Below, in pieces: positions 18,984 through 27,461 of a DNA stretch of 64,000 bases (position 1 is its first letter; each line of letters starts with the position of its first letter). A program made the translations under genes and the position numbers. Source of the DNA: Halobellus sp. MBLA0158 (GTDB lineage Archaea > Halobacteriota > Halobacteria > Halobacteriales > Haloferacaceae); contig NZ_JBGNYA010000001.1 of the NCBI RefSeq assembly GCF_041477585.1, forward strand, positions 868,001-932,000, in the 5' to 3' direction. The notes beneath the pieces are model-generated. The model did no database searches. It saw only the letters and a list, made by a program, of their open reading frames with translations, and had not been told where the DNA came from.

Positions 18984-19916
18984 ATGACCGCTTCGCCGAC
19001 GTTCGAGTCCGGCGCGATCCCGCTGTCGTCGATTCCGGGCCCCTTCGACCTCCAGGCGACCCTGGAGAGCGGCCAGTCGTACCTCTGGGACCGCGCGGAC
19101 GGGCGGATGTACGAGTCGATGGACGTCCACGGCGGCGACGCGTGGTACGAGACGGTCGTGCCGCCGATCGAGGGCGTCAGCGACGAGGACGTCGTCGTCC
19201 GCGTCCGCCAGCGCGACGGCGCCCTGGAGTGGGAGGCGACGACCGATCCCGTCCCGCTCCTGACGCACCTCCTCCGCTTGGACGACGACCTCGACGCGAT
19301 CTACGACGCGACGCCCGACGACGACCTCATCGAGTCCGCCTACGACGCCTATCGGGGGATGCGGCTCGTCCGCGACCCGCCGTTTCCCTGCCTGATCTCG
19401 TTCATCTGCTCGGCGCAGATGCGCGTCTCGCGCATCCACGGGATGCAGACGGCGCTCGCCGAGGCGTTCGGCACGCGCCACGAGGCCGACGGCGAGTCGT
19501 TCGCGGCGTTCCCCCGCCCCGAGCAGCTGGCCGCCCGGACCGAATCGGAGCTCCGCGACCTCAAGCTCGGCTACCGCGCGCCCTACGTCCAGCAGACCGC
19601 CCGGATGGTCGCCGACGGCGAGGCCCACCCCCGCGAGGCGGTCGGCCTGCCGTACGAGGAGGCCCGCGAGTCGCTGACGCGGTTCGTCGGCGTCGGCGAC
19701 AAGGTCGCCGACTGCGTCCTCCTCTTCTCGCTGGGCTACCTGGAGGCGGTCCCGCTGGACACCTGGATCCGGAGCGCGATCGCCGAGCACTACCCCGACT
19801 GCGACCGCGGGAGCTACGCGGAGACGTCGCGGGCGCTCCGCGAGCGGCTCGGCGGCGAGTACGCCGGCTATGCGCAGACGTACCTCTTCTACTACCTGCG
19901 GGCGCGCGGCGCGTAG
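18984..19916 (+). CDS. 8-oxoguanine DNA glycosylase/AP lyase (OGG1-like)
   Basis: 310 residues. An N-terminal OGG domain (PFDLQATLESGQSYLWDR) is followed by an HhH-GPD domain. The catalytic lysine is K240 in FVGVGDKVADCVLL, and the conserved aspartate is D259 in VPLDTWIRSA. PFPCLISFICSAQMRVSRIHGM is the matching helix with the damage-recognition residues. The enzyme excises oxidised guanine from DNA. The ATG at 18984 lies 66 bases after the channel gene. Confidence 0.92.
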   Translation: MTASPTFESGAIPLSSIPGPFDLQATLESGQSYLWDRADGRMYESMDVHGGDAWYETVVPPIEGVSDEDVVVRVRQRDGALEWEATTDPVPLLTHLLRLDDDLDAIYDATPDDDLIESAYDAYRGMRLVRDPPFPCLISFICSAQMRVSRIHGMQTALAEAFGTRHEADGESFAAFPRPEQLAARTESELRDLKLGYRAPYVQQTARMVADGEAHPREAVGLPYEEARESLTRFVGVGDKVADCVLLFSLGYLEAVPLDTWIRSAIAEHYPDCDRGSYAETSRALRERLGGEYAGYAQTYLFYYLRARGA

Positions 19917-19960
19917 ACCCGGGCGAACCTTTGATGCCGTCGGCGCCGCTACGTACACGT

Positions 19961-20419
19961 ATGGACTGCAGAGTCGTCGTTGAGGCCGCCATCCCGGTGT
20001 ACGACGTGACGACGCCCGACGAGGCGATCCGTATCGCCATCTCGAAGACGGGCGAGATGCTCAACCCCGACCTGAGCTACGTCGAGATCTCGATGGGGTC
20101 GCGGACCTCGCCCGACGGCGAGGAACTCCCGCCCGCGTTCATCGCCGCCGACGAGGCCCTCGTCGCCCTCGAACTGGAGATGACGGTGTTCAACGTCGAG
20201 CAGCAGGAACACGCCTCCCGGATCGCCCGCAAGGAGATCGGCCAGCGCCTCGAAAACGTCCCGCTCAAGGTGCTCTCCGTCGAGACCGTCGAGGACGCGG
20301 ACGACGAGGAAGACGACCACGGCGACGGAGCGGACGACGGCGACGACGCCACGGGCGACGACGGAGACGAAGACGACGATCTCATCCCCGAGTTCGACGA
20401 CCTGGTCGAAGACGGGTGA
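19961..20419 (+). CDS. UPF0212/DUF555 family protein
   Basis: 152 residues. Residues 1-110 match DUF555: VVVEAAIPVYDVTTPDEAIRIAISKTG, MLNPDLSYVEISMG, ALVALELEMTVFNVEQQEHASRIARKEIG and VPLKVLSVE. The methanogen relatives carry a zinc ribbon with CPxC in the middle. Here the cysteines are missing (SPDGEELPPAF). The last 40 residues are an acidic haloarchaeal tail of DDEEDDHGDG type. The function is unknown. The ATG at 19961 suits the family start, and another at 19934 is in frame. Confidence 0.85.
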   Translation: MDCRVVVEAAIPVYDVTTPDEAIRIAISKTGEMLNPDLSYVEISMGSRTSPDGEELPPAFIAADEALVALELEMTVFNVEQQEHASRIARKEIGQRLENVPLKVLSVETVEDADDEEDDHGDGADDGDDATGDDGDEDDDLIPEFDDLVEDG

Positions 20420-20536
20420 GTCGTCCCTCACGGACTGGGCCCTTGATCACTTCTCGGCCTCTTGGACTTTCGGTTCCGTTCTCGATCGGCGGCTCCAACC
20501 GACACTCTCGTATGAATCGACGAGATACCCGTACGT

Positions 20537-20914
20537 ATGGCACAATCGACGCTGTACGAGCGGCTCGGCGGCCGCGAGGGGATCCGCGCCGTCGTCGACG
20601 ACTTCTACGACCGACTGCTCGACGACGAGGAGATCGGTCCGTTCTTCGCGGACGCCGACCTCGAAATGCTCCGGCGGACCCAGACCGACTTCCTGTGTGA
20701 GGCCGCCGGCGGCCCGGAGACCTACGACGCGGCCCCCGTCCGGGAGGCGCACCTCCACGTTCCGTTCACCGAGGCGCACATCCAGCGGGCCGTAGAGCAC
20801 CTCGCCGACAGCCTCGACGCCTTCGACGTCCCGGAGGACGACGCCCAGCTCGTGATCGGGGCCGTCGCCGACTACGAGGAGGAGCTGCTCGCGCGCCCGG
20901 ACGAAGAGACGTAA
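20537..20914 (+). CDS. Group 1 truncated haemoglobin
   Basis: 125 residues with the 2-over-2 globin pattern: STLYERLGGREGIRAVVDDFYDRLLDDEEIGPFF at the N-terminus, then the distal-side helix with the aromatic F in QTDFLCEAAGG and the proximal histidine in EAHLHVPFTEAHIQR. It binds haem and O2 or NO, and truncated globins often detoxify NO. It is soluble and monocistronic. Confidence 0.9.
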   Translation: MAQSTLYERLGGREGIRAVVDDFYDRLLDDEEIGPFFADADLEMLRRTQTDFLCEAAGGPETYDAAPVREAHLHVPFTEAHIQRAVEHLADSLDAFDVPEDDAQLVIGAVADYEEELLARPDEET

Positions 20915-21019
20915 CTCGGGGTCGCGGTCCGAATCGGAAGGAGGGAGGATAGAAGCGAGGAGGCGGCGACGCCGTCGCTAGCGGGCGTGGGGTCCTGAGG
21001 AACGGCGAAGTCGTCGTGA

Positions 21020-21256
21020 TCAGTCGGCGGCCGCTGGGACGCGGTCCTGCTCGACTTCCTCCATCGAGGAGGTGATTCCTTTGACCAGTTTGAAGACGGC
21101 GGCTTTGTGGTCGGTCTTCGACTTGTGGATCGAGGTGGGTCGGACGCCGAGTTCGTTATACGCTTCGAGCGGTACTTCCTCGTCTTCCCACGCCTCGACC
21201 TGTGTGTGTACCTCCGCAAGCAGGCCGTGAAGGTGGATGAGCTCCTGCTTCTTCAT
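21020..21256 (-). CDS. UPF0058 family protein
   Basis: 78 residues starting MKKQELIHLHGLLAEVHTQVEAWE. It is a mostly helical small protein with three histidines, and it ends in the acidic tail EVEQDRVPAAAD. The family is conserved in Euryarchaeota and structurally known as a small helical bundle, with no established function. The ATG at 21256 gives the standard start. It diverges from the aIF2-beta gene. Confidence 0.85.
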   Translation of the reverse strand: MKKQELIHLHGLLAEVHTQVEAWEDEEVPLEAYNELGVRPTSIHKSKTDHKAAVFKLVKGITSSMEEVEQDRVPAAAD

Positions 21257-21280
21257 GAGCAACCCTGACTTGCGACTGGA

Positions 21281-21298
21281 AGGATATATTATTATCCT
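21281..21298 (-). promoter_or_regulatory. TATA region with overlapping palindrome, UPF0058 gene
   Basis: AGGATA at 21281-21286 and TATCCT at 21293-21298 form an inverted repeat around an AT core, centred about 33 bases before the ATG at 21256. The AT core is the likely TATA box, and the flanking arms could bind a regulator. Confidence 0.45.
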
Positions 21299-21418
21299 GA
21301 GTCTCGTTAACACACACCTGTCGGATATCCGCCCGAAACGCCCGTATTCGCCCGATTTGCTGTGTTCAATGATGAGGGATACACCGCCGTTCCGTCGACG
21401 GGGTCGTCTCGGGCGCGC

Positions 21419-21429
21419 GGTATATGAAC
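21419..21429 (+). promoter_or_regulatory. TATA-like element of the aIF2-beta gene
   Basis: GGTATATGAAC lies about 38 bases before the ATG at 21461, the only AT-rich run in that part of the gap. Confidence 0.45.
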
Positions 21430-21460
21430 GCTTTACACCACGCGTCTCCTACCCCGCCGT

Positions 21461-21868
21461 ATGGACTACGAGGACCAACTCGACCGAGCGCTCGAACAGG
21501 CTCCCGAGATCGCCGAAGGCGGCGAGCGGTTCGAGGTCCCCGACCCGGACGTCCGCCCCGAAGGGAACGTCACGGTCTGGGAGAACTTCGAGGCGACACA
21601 CGATCGCCTCGCGCGCGACCCCGATCACCTGGTCCGGTTTATGCAGTCCGAACTCGGAACGAGCGCGCAGATCGACGACCGCGACCGCGCCCGCTTCACC
21701 GGCGACTTCAAACAGCGGCGCGTCGCGGACGCGCTCGACGCCTACGTCGAGGATTTCGTCACCTGCAGCGAATGCGCCTCTCCGGACACGCGACTCGTCG
21801 AAGAACAGGGGACGACCGTGCTGAAATGCGACGCCTGCGGCGCGCTCTCGTCGGTTCCCGACCTCTGA
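21461..21868 (+). CDS. Translation initiation factor aIF2 subunit beta
   Basis: 135 residues, as usual in archaea. The N-terminal helix binds the gamma subunit. The core domain shows VTVWENFEATHDRLARDPDHLVRFMQSELGTS and a basic-to-acidic helix RFTGDFKQRRVADALDAYVEDFV. The C-terminal zinc ribbon has CSECASPDTRL and CDACGALSSV. With alpha and gamma subunits encoded elsewhere it delivers initiator tRNA to the small ribosomal subunit. Confidence 0.94.
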   Translation: MDYEDQLDRALEQAPEIAEGGERFEVPDPDVRPEGNVTVWENFEATHDRLARDPDHLVRFMQSELGTSAQIDDRDRARFTGDFKQRRVADALDAYVEDFVTCSECASPDTRLVEEQGTTVLKCDACGALSSVPDL

Positions 21869-21872
21869 TCGG

Positions 21873-22052
21873 TTACTCGAACTGTTTTACGGTTTCGAGG
21901 TCGTGTTCGGTCCGCATAAACTCCGCGAGCCGGCGGGTCGCCCCGCAGGCCGAACACGTGAAGTTCTCGCGGTGACCGGGGAGCGCCGTCGGTTGGGCCT
22001 CCCAGTCTTTGCTGCACTCGGGACACAACAGCCGCACAAACGCTTCGACCAT
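21873..22052 (-). CDS. Small zinc-ribbon protein (59 aa)
   Basis: A 59-residue reading frame starting MVEAFVRLLCPECSKDWEAQ. Two CxxC pairs are present: CPEC at 10-13 and CSAC in NFTCSACGATRRLAEFM. They make a single zinc ribbon, with a helical tail LETVKQFE. Codon use fits the window, and the gene converges on the aIF2-beta gene with a gap of only four bases. Similar small zinc ribbons are conserved in haloarchaea near aIF2-beta genes, to my recollection. The function is unknown. Confidence 0.75.
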   Translation of the reverse strand: MVEAFVRLLCPECSKDWEAQPTALPGHRENFTCSACGATRRLAEFMRTEHDLETVKQFE

Positions 22053-22119
22053 AGCCGAGTCGAATCCCGGTACGTCAATAAATGTTGGCAGTCGGCCGCC
22101 TCGCGGCCCGCCTCCCCGC

Positions 22120-23154
22120 CTACGCGACCGCGCCGGCGTCGTCTGGCTCTTCGACTTCCAGGAGCTCCTTGTAGCGGTTCCGGATCGTCACCTCGGAGAC
22201 GTCGGCGACCTCGCTGACCTGGCTCTGGGTCACCTTCTCGTTCGTCAGCAGGGCCGCGGCGTAGACCGCGGCCGCCGCGAGGCCGACCGGCGACTTCCCG
22301 GAGTGGATGGCCGCGCGCTTTGCCTTCTTGAGCAGTTCGCGGGCCGTCCGCTCGGCCTCGTCCGAGAGGTCGAGGTCCGAGGCGAACCGCGGGACGTACT
22401 GCTCGGGGTCGGCGGGCTCTACCTCCAGCTTGAGCTCGCGGACGATGTAGCGGTACGTCCGGGTCAGCTCCATCTTGTCCACGCGGGAGACGCGCTTGAT
22501 CTCGTCGAGCGAGCGCGGCGTTCCCGCCTGGCGCGCGGCCGCATAGAGGGCCGCGGTCGCGACGCCCTCGATGGAGCGGCCGGGCAGCAGGTCCTCGCTG
22601 AGCGCGCGGCGGTAGATGACCGATGCCGTCTCCCGGACGTTCTCGGGGAGGCCCAGGGCCGAGGCCATCCGGTCGATCTCGCCGAGCGCCTGCTTGAGGT
22701 TGCGCTCTTTCGAGTCGCGAGTGCGGAACCGCTCGTTCCAGGTGCGCAGCCGCTGCATCTGCTCGCGCTGGCGCGCCGACAGGGAGTTGCCGTAGGCGTC
22801 TTTGTTCTGCCAGCCGATGTTGGTCGACAGGCCCTTGTCGTGCATCAGGTTCGTCGTCGGCGCGCCCACGCGGGACTTGCGGTCCCGCTCGGCGCTGTCG
22901 AAGGCGCGCCACTCGGGGCCGCGGTCGATCGAGTCCTCGTCGACGACCAGTCCGCAGTCCGCACAGACCGTCTCGCCGCGGGCGCTGTCCGTGATGAGCG
23001 TGCCGCTACACTCGGGGCAGACGCGCTCTTCCTCGCTCGCCTGTTCGGCCTCGTGTTCGTGTCGGTGTTCGTGTTCCTGTTCGTCCGTCCGCGTTCGCTC
23101 CGTCTCCGGCGCGTTGCGGTCCTCTACGTGTTCTGTGGTGCGTGTGTCACTCAT
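22120..23154 (-). CDS. tfb: Transcription initiation factor TFB
   Basis: 344 residues. A His/Glu-rich N-terminal tail (about 45 residues) precedes the zinc ribbon CPECSGTL and CADCGLV, the B-finger region DRGPEWRAFDSAERDRKSRVG, and two cyclin-like repeats. The C-terminal recognition helix is VSEVTIRNRYKELLE. TFB recruits RNA polymerase after binding TBP and the BRE. Haloarchaea carry several TFBs, and this one's specific role cannot be told from sequence. The ATG at 23154 gives MSDTRTTEHVED. Confidence 0.94.
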   Translation of the reverse strand: MSDTRTTEHVEDRNAPETERTRTDEQEHEHRHEHEAEQASEEERVCPECSGTLITDSARGETVCADCGLVVDEDSIDRGPEWRAFDSAERDRKSRVGAPTTNLMHDKGLSTNIGWQNKDAYGNSLSARQREQMQRLRTWNERFRTRDSKERNLKQALGEIDRMASALGLPENVRETASVIYRRALSEDLLPGRSIEGVATAALYAAARQAGTPRSLDEIKRVSRVDKMELTRTYRYIVRELKLEVEPADPEQYVPRFASDLDLSDEAERTARELLKKAKRAAIHSGKSPVGLAAAAVYAAALLTNEKVTQSQVSEVADVSEVTIRNRYKELLEVEEPDDAGAVA

Positions 23155-23241
23155 ACTGGGGAGGGGGCTCGTCCGCGGCCGGGGAAAGCAGATCAAAAAA
23201 CGACCCGGCCCGAACTGACCTTACTATGTGTAAGTACCTGA

Positions 23242-23252
23242 AGTACTTAAAC
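23242..23252 (-). promoter_or_regulatory. Proximal TATA-like element of tfb
   Basis: On the minus strand the sequence reads GTTTAAGTACT, about 90 bases before the tfb start, implying a leader of some 65-70 nt. The hexamer AAGTAC recurs 11 bases away (23232-23237 and 23241-23246), giving a direct repeat over the start region that could be an operator. Confidence 0.45.
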
Positions 23253-23375
23253 CTTTCTTAGGCACGAAACGCGGTTTTACACGATCTTTGCGCCCGAATT
23301 CCAGCGTATTCGCGGATTTGCGGACGCGGACCCGGCGCGTCGCTAGGGTATATATACGTTCCGTGCCCGCGCCGG

Positions 23376-24374
23376 TCAGATCCACCCCTCCCGCCGGAAG
23401 TGGACGAGCAGGATGCCGGTGACGAGCGCCATCCCGACCACGACCGCCGGGTAGGCGAACGGCCAGGTCAGCTCGGGGAGGTTCGTCGCGTGGTCGCCGA
23501 AGTTCATCCCGTAGACGCCGACGACGAACGTGAGCGGGATGAAGATGGTCGCGACGACGGTCAGGCGCTTCATCACCTCGTTCGTCGACTGGGAGAGGAC
23601 GTTGAGGTAGATGTCCCGCGTGCCGCGCGTGAGGTCCCGGTAGGTCTCGGTGAGGTCGACGATCTCGACGAGGTGGTCGTAGACGTCGCGGTAGTACTTC
23701 TCGGTCTCCTCGCGCACGCCGTCGGCGTCGCCCCTGGCGAGGGTCCCCACCGCCTCCCGCATCGGCCAGACCACCTTCCGGAACGAGAGCAGATCCCGGC
23801 GGACGGCGTTGAGGTCCTCGATGAGCGCCTCCTCGGGGTTCGAGAGGATCGCCTCTTCGAGCTCCTCGATGGTCTCGCCGACGGTGTCCAAGAGCGCGAA
23901 GTACTCCGTGACCGTGCGGTCGATCACGCGGTAGGCCGCGAAGTCCGGCCCCTGTTTCAGGGTCCGACCCTCCTGATTTTCGACGGACTGCCAGACGTCC
24001 GAGACGACCGCGACCTGCCGGTCTTCGGCGGTCACGGTCACGAGCCAGTCCTCGCCCAGGAACAGCCCGATCGGCTGGGTACGGATCTCCTCTTCGAAGG
24101 TCGTCTCGCCGCGTTCGAGCGCGGCCGTCTTCACGAGGACGAAGGTGTGGCCGTCGAACTCCTCGGTCTTCGGCCGGACGTCGTCGCGGACGTCCTCCAT
24201 CGAGAGCGGATGCAGCCCGAACGCCTCGGCGACTCGCTGCTGTTCTTCCAGCGACGGCGCGCTCACCCGGATCCAGGTCGTCCCCGCCGCCTCCCTGGCC
24301 TCCCGGAGGTCGGCCTCGCTCTCGATCGTGTAGTGTTCGACGCGTCCGACGTCGTAGACGATCGCCGAGATCAC
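23376..24374 (-). CDS. corA: Magnesium/cobalt transporter CorA
   Basis: 332 residues. A long cytoplasmic domain with SLEEQQRVAEAFGLHPLSMEDVRDDV type motifs, typical of CorA, is followed by a long coiled helix and two C-terminal membrane helices. The signature GMN lies in GVYGMNFGDH, and a basic tail HFRREGWI follows. The protein forms a pentameric channel for Mg2+. The start is a GTG at 24374 that overlaps the TGA of the upstream micro-protein (GTGA), so the two are translationally coupled. Confidence 0.93.
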   Translation of the reverse strand: MISAIVYDVGRVEHYTIESEADLREAREAAGTTWIRVSAPSLEEQQRVAEAFGLHPLSMEDVRDDVRPKTEEFDGHTFVLVKTAALERGETTFEEEIRTQPIGLFLGEDWLVTVTAEDRQVAVVSDVWQSVENQEGRTLKQGPDFAAYRVIDRTVTEYFALLDTVGETIEELEEAILSNPEEALIEDLNAVRRDLLSFRKVVWPMREAVGTLARGDADGVREETEKYYRDVYDHLVEIVDLTETYRDLTRGTRDIYLNVLSQSTNEVMKRLTVVATIFIPLTFVVGVYGMNFGDHATNLPELTWPFAYPAVVVGMALVTGILLVHFRREGWI

Positions 24375-24532
24375 GCCGTCCCCTCCTCGTAGCCGATCGC
24401 ATAGAGCGTCACGCCGACCATCACGCCGATCAGCGTGGTCGACCGCCCCGGATAGGGCGCGGCGACCCCGACCGCGTACCCGACGACGGCGAGAGCGGTG
24501 AGCGCGATTCCGAACGCCCGCGTTCGTCGCAT
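24371..24532 (-). CDS. 53-residue membrane micro-protein coupled to corA
   Basis: The frame starts MRRTRAFGIALTALAVVGYA and ends YEEGTA. It encodes two short hydrophobic segments separated by the loop PYPGRS. Its TGA overlaps the GTG of corA by four bases, which argues that it is a real translated gene. It may be a CorA accessory subunit or simply an operon passenger. No family is recognised. Confidence 0.65.
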   Translation of the reverse strand: MRRTRAFGIALTALAVVGYAVGVAAPYPGRSTTLIGVMVGVTLYAIGYEEGTA

Positions 24533-24621
24533 AGCCCACACTCACGGAGTGCGCACAAAAGCGTTGTTCGCCCGGGCCCCCGCGTCCGGGCGGCCGTTCC
24601 CGATCCGGCGACCGCCGGCGG

Positions 24622-25275
24622 TCAGTCCTCGACCGGGTGCTCGATCGCCCGCATCATCGAGAGGACGTTCTCCTCCTCGCCGCTCAGCCGCTGCGGGTAG
24701 ACGCCCAGCGCGAGGATGAAGTCGTCGCCGTCGCGGTACTTCGTCACGTGGACGTAGACGTCGACTTCCTGCCCCTGGAGCGTCGTGGTCCCCGAGAACT
24801 TCGTCACCGTCGTCTCGGTCCCCTGGACGGTGATGTTCTGCGAGCTCTCCTGCTGGACGTCGCTCAGCCCCTCGTACTGCTGTTGGACGAACTGAATCAG
24901 CCGCTGATTCGAGAACTGTGCGATCGGGTTGAGCGTCTGACCGGCGACCTCGACCGCGGGCGTCGAGACCACGGTGAAGATTCCGACTTCGGTCTCGCCT
25001 AGCGGCCCGAGTTCCATACTCTTCGTGTACCCGGTGAGTTGGTTAGTGGCCACGACCCGACGCTCTTGGCCGGCGACCTCGAAGGTGCGGTTCACCTCGA
25101 TCGACCGGGTGCCGTTGGACTCATAGCCCGCCTCCTGGGCCGCCGAATCGGCGACGGCCGCGGGCTCTGCCGTGAACGAAAGCGCCTCATCCCCCGTGAG
25201 AAAGCCGATGCAGCCGCTCGTCGCGAGCAGCACTGCGAGCGCGACGGCGACCAACGCGCGACGGTTCGGTGCCAT
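24622..25275 (-). CDS. DUF6517-type lipoprotein
   Basis: 217 residues. The N-terminal signal ends in the lipobox LATSGC with C22 as the lipidated residue, so the mature protein is anchored on the outer face of the membrane. The rest is a beta-rich domain with many Gln, Thr and Asn residues (QNITVQGTETTVTKFSGTTTLQGQEVDVYV). The architecture matches haloarchaeal DUF6517 proteins, whose role is unknown. The ATG at 25275 gives MAPNRRALVAVAL. An upstream ATG at 25329 would bury the signal peptide. Confidence 0.8.
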   Translation of the reverse strand: MAPNRRALVAVALAVLLATSGCIGFLTGDEALSFTAEPAAVADSAAQEAGYESNGTRSIEVNRTFEVAGQERRVVATNQLTGYTKSMELGPLGETEVGIFTVVSTPAVEVAGQTLNPIAQFSNQRLIQFVQQQYEGLSDVQQESSQNITVQGTETTVTKFSGTTTLQGQEVDVYVHVTKYRDGDDFILALGVYPQRLSGEEENVLSMMRAIEHPVED

Positions 25276-25432
25276 CGACTCCTGTTCCCGACTAAACGGT
25301 GTTAAATCCGCGGGCTGTTGTATTGACACTTCGCCCTCTCGGAGCGTGGCTTCCCGTCTCTCACCGCTCCGTCGCGTCCGCCCCGCGGTCGCGACAGAAC
25401 TCAGCCGCCCTCTGGAGCAATGTTCGATCGTC

Positions 25433-25924
25433 TCACAGATACGAGATCGAGACGGACTGTGCGCCCGCTTCGGTCTCGATTTCGACGTCCGCGACCAGGC
25501 GCTCGCGGACCCGCTCGCGCCACGCCTCGACGGCGCGCTGGTGGCGCCGCCGGTGCTCCTCGCGGGAGTACGCCGTCGACGACGCCCGCAGTTCGTCTTC
25601 GGTATCGTCGACCGTCGGATACGGGGGCGCGTCGGCGACGAACCGCTCCGGGGGGAGGTGAATCGGCTCCAGACCGCCGTTTCCCTCGCCCGCGTCGCCG
25701 TCCGCCTCGACGACGCCGGCGTCGTGGAGCCGCGCCCGCATCCGGCCGGAGAAGGGCGGCGTCACCCGGAGGACGAGCCGGTCTCGCCCCCGCGCGTTCG
25801 CCTCCAGCGCGTCGACGACGTCGTCCCCGGTCACCGCCAGCGAGCGGATCCGGCGCGGGTCCGACGAGGTCGGATCCGCCTCGACGCGGTCGCTCGCCGG
25901 CGTCTCGTCGTCCTCCGTGCCCAT
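25433..25924 (-). CDS. Haloarchaeal hypothetical protein (163 aa)
   Basis: Acidic protein without membrane segments. It shows IRSLAVTGDDVVDALEANARGRDRLVLRVTPPFSGRMRARLH, then IHLPPERFVADAPPYPTVDDTEDELR and a charged helix rich in His/Arg (YSREEHRRRHQRAVEAWRE). The C-terminus is VSISYL. I recognise it only as a lineage-specific conserved type. Its ATG follows the stop of the 43-residue zinc-ribbon gene as TGAAATG, so the two form an operon. Confidence 0.75.
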   Translation of the reverse strand: MGTEDDETPASDRVEADPTSSDPRRIRSLAVTGDDVVDALEANARGRDRLVLRVTPPFSGRMRARLHDAGVVEADGDAGEGNGGLEPIHLPPERFVADAPPYPTVDDTEDELRASSTAYSREEHRRRHQRAVEAWRERVRERLVADVEIETEAGAQSVSISYL

Positions 25925-25925
25925 T

Positions 25926-26057
25926 TCACCGCGTATCCCAGTGGGCCGCGTCGGTCGTCCCCAGTTCGCCGTCGCACTCGGGGCACCGCGCGCGGAACGA
26001 GCCGGGAGTGACGCGGCAGCCGCAGTCCCGACAGACGAAGGAGCGTCGACTACTCAT
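25926..26057 (-). CDS. 43-residue zinc-ribbon micro-protein
   Basis: Starts MSSRRSFVCRDCGCRVTPGS and contains CRDCGC and CPECDG, a complete two-knuckle zinc ribbon, then ends AAHWDTR. The stop is one base before the start of the next gene on the same strand. It is too short for longer domain families. It is comparable to rubrerythrin-like or ribosomal-type ribbons. Whether it binds metal or nucleic acid is unknown. Confidence 0.7.
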   Translation of the reverse strand: MSSRRSFVCRDCGCRVTPGSFRARCPECDGELGTTDAAHWDTR

Positions 26058-26205
26058 CACACGGCGGTATGCGTTCGGGTATGTTAACTCTTATCGTGGT
26101 ATCGATTCAGCGTCGTTCGTATGGAATCCGAATTTCTCCGATATCTGCCGTTTCTCGGGCGAGAACCGTCGATATCTTCATTGTTGCACCGGACCAACGT
26201 CTACC

Positions 26206-27402
26206 ATGAGTGTGGGTGACGAACCGGCGGGTGCCCACGTCGATGCGGTGGTCCATCGGGTCCACAGGGCGCTCGTCGCCGCGGATACGCGCGCAGATCT
26301 GGAGTCGGCGAGCTGTCGCGCCTTCGTCGGCGACGAGCCGTACGCGCTCGCGTGGATCGGCGTTCACGACGACGCGACCGACAGGATCGTCCCGACGGCG
26401 AGCGCGGGCGAGGACGCCTCCTACCTCGACGGGCTCGCGATCCAGGTCCACGACGCGCCGACCGCGACCGAGCCGAGCGCCACCGCCCTCAAAACCGCGA
26501 CCACGCAGGTGCGTCGTCGCCTCCGAACGGACCCCGACGCCGAGCCGTGGCGCGATCGGGCCCTCGCCCACGGCTTCGAGTCGAGCATCGCGATCCCGCT
26601 CGTCACCGACTGGGTCGCCTACGGCGTGTTGAGCCTCTACTCGCGGCGGCCGGACGCCTTCGACGACGCCGAGAGCGCGCTGCTGACCGAACTCGGAGAG
26701 ACCATCGCGACCGCGATCGTCGGGATCGAGGCCCGCACGGAACTCGAAGCCCAGCGCGACGGGCTGGACCTCCTGAACAAGGTCGTCCGCCACGACATCC
26801 GCAACACCCTCCAGGTCATCTCGGGGTACGGCGACCTCCTCGAACCCCACGTCGACGCCGACGGCGCGGATCACCTGCGGCGGATCCTCACGAGCGCGCA
26901 GTCGGCCACCGAACTCACCCACACCGCGGCCGACCTCGCGGAGGTGATGCTCGAACGGCGGCGCGAGCGGACGTCGGTGCCGCTGGCCGAGACGCTCGAA
27001 GCCCAGATCGCCGACGTCGAGACGACGTTCGGGCCGGCGTCGATCACCGTCGACGGGAGCCTCCCGCAGGTCCGGGTCCTCGCCGACGGGATGCTGCCGT
27101 CCGTCTTCCGGAACCTCCTGAAGAACGCCATCCAGCACAACGACGCGGCGTCCCCCGAGGTCGTCGTCTCCGCGGTCGCCGACGGCGAGACGGTCACGGT
27201 CAGGGTCGCCGACAACGGCCCGGGCGTCCCCGAGCACCTCCGATCGACGATCTTCGGGCAGGGGGCCAAGGGGCTCGCCAGCGGCGGGACCGGGATCGGG
27301 CTCTACCTCGTGCGGACGCTCGTCGAGGCCTACGGCGGGTCCGTCGCGCTCGAAGACAGCGAGTCGGGGGCGGTCTTCGCCGTCGAACTGCCGGCGGCGT
27401 GA
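26206..27402 (+). CDS. Sensor histidine kinase with GAF domain
   Basis: 398 residues, no membrane segment, so a cytoplasmic sensor. Residues of about 20-180 form a GAF domain (AFVGDEPYALAWIGVHD, FESSIAIPLVTDWVAYGVLSLYS). The phospho-accepting histidine is H196 in VVRHDIRNTLQVISGYG. The catalytic domain shows the N box FRNLLKNAIQHND, G1 DNGPGVP and G2 GGTGIGLYLV. No response regulator lies next to it, which is usual for haloarchaeal kinases. The signal is unknown. Confidence 0.92.
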   Translation: MSVGDEPAGAHVDAVVHRVHRALVAADTRADLESASCRAFVGDEPYALAWIGVHDDATDRIVPTASAGEDASYLDGLAIQVHDAPTATEPSATALKTATTQVRRRLRTDPDAEPWRDRALAHGFESSIAIPLVTDWVAYGVLSLYSRRPDAFDDAESALLTELGETIATAIVGIEARTELEAQRDGLDLLNKVVRHDIRNTLQVISGYGDLLEPHVDADGADHLRRILTSAQSATELTHTAADLAEVMLERRRERTSVPLAETLEAQIADVETTFGPASITVDGSLPQVRVLADGMLPSVFRNLLKNAIQHNDAASPEVVVSAVADGETVTVRVADNGPGVPEHLRSTIFGQGAKGLASGGTGIGLYLVRTLVEAYGGSVALEDSESGAVFAVELPAA

Positions 27403-27461
27403 GCAGTCCGCGCCGACCGGCTTCGCGAATACATATACGAGGCCGCACGCAACAGGAGCGT

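Noticed and set aside
19961-20419. UPF0212 protein as an inactive relic because its zinc-ribbon cysteines are missing
   Set aside because: The rest of the domain is fully conserved and the frame is intact; loss of zinc ligands is common in haloarchaeal proteins.
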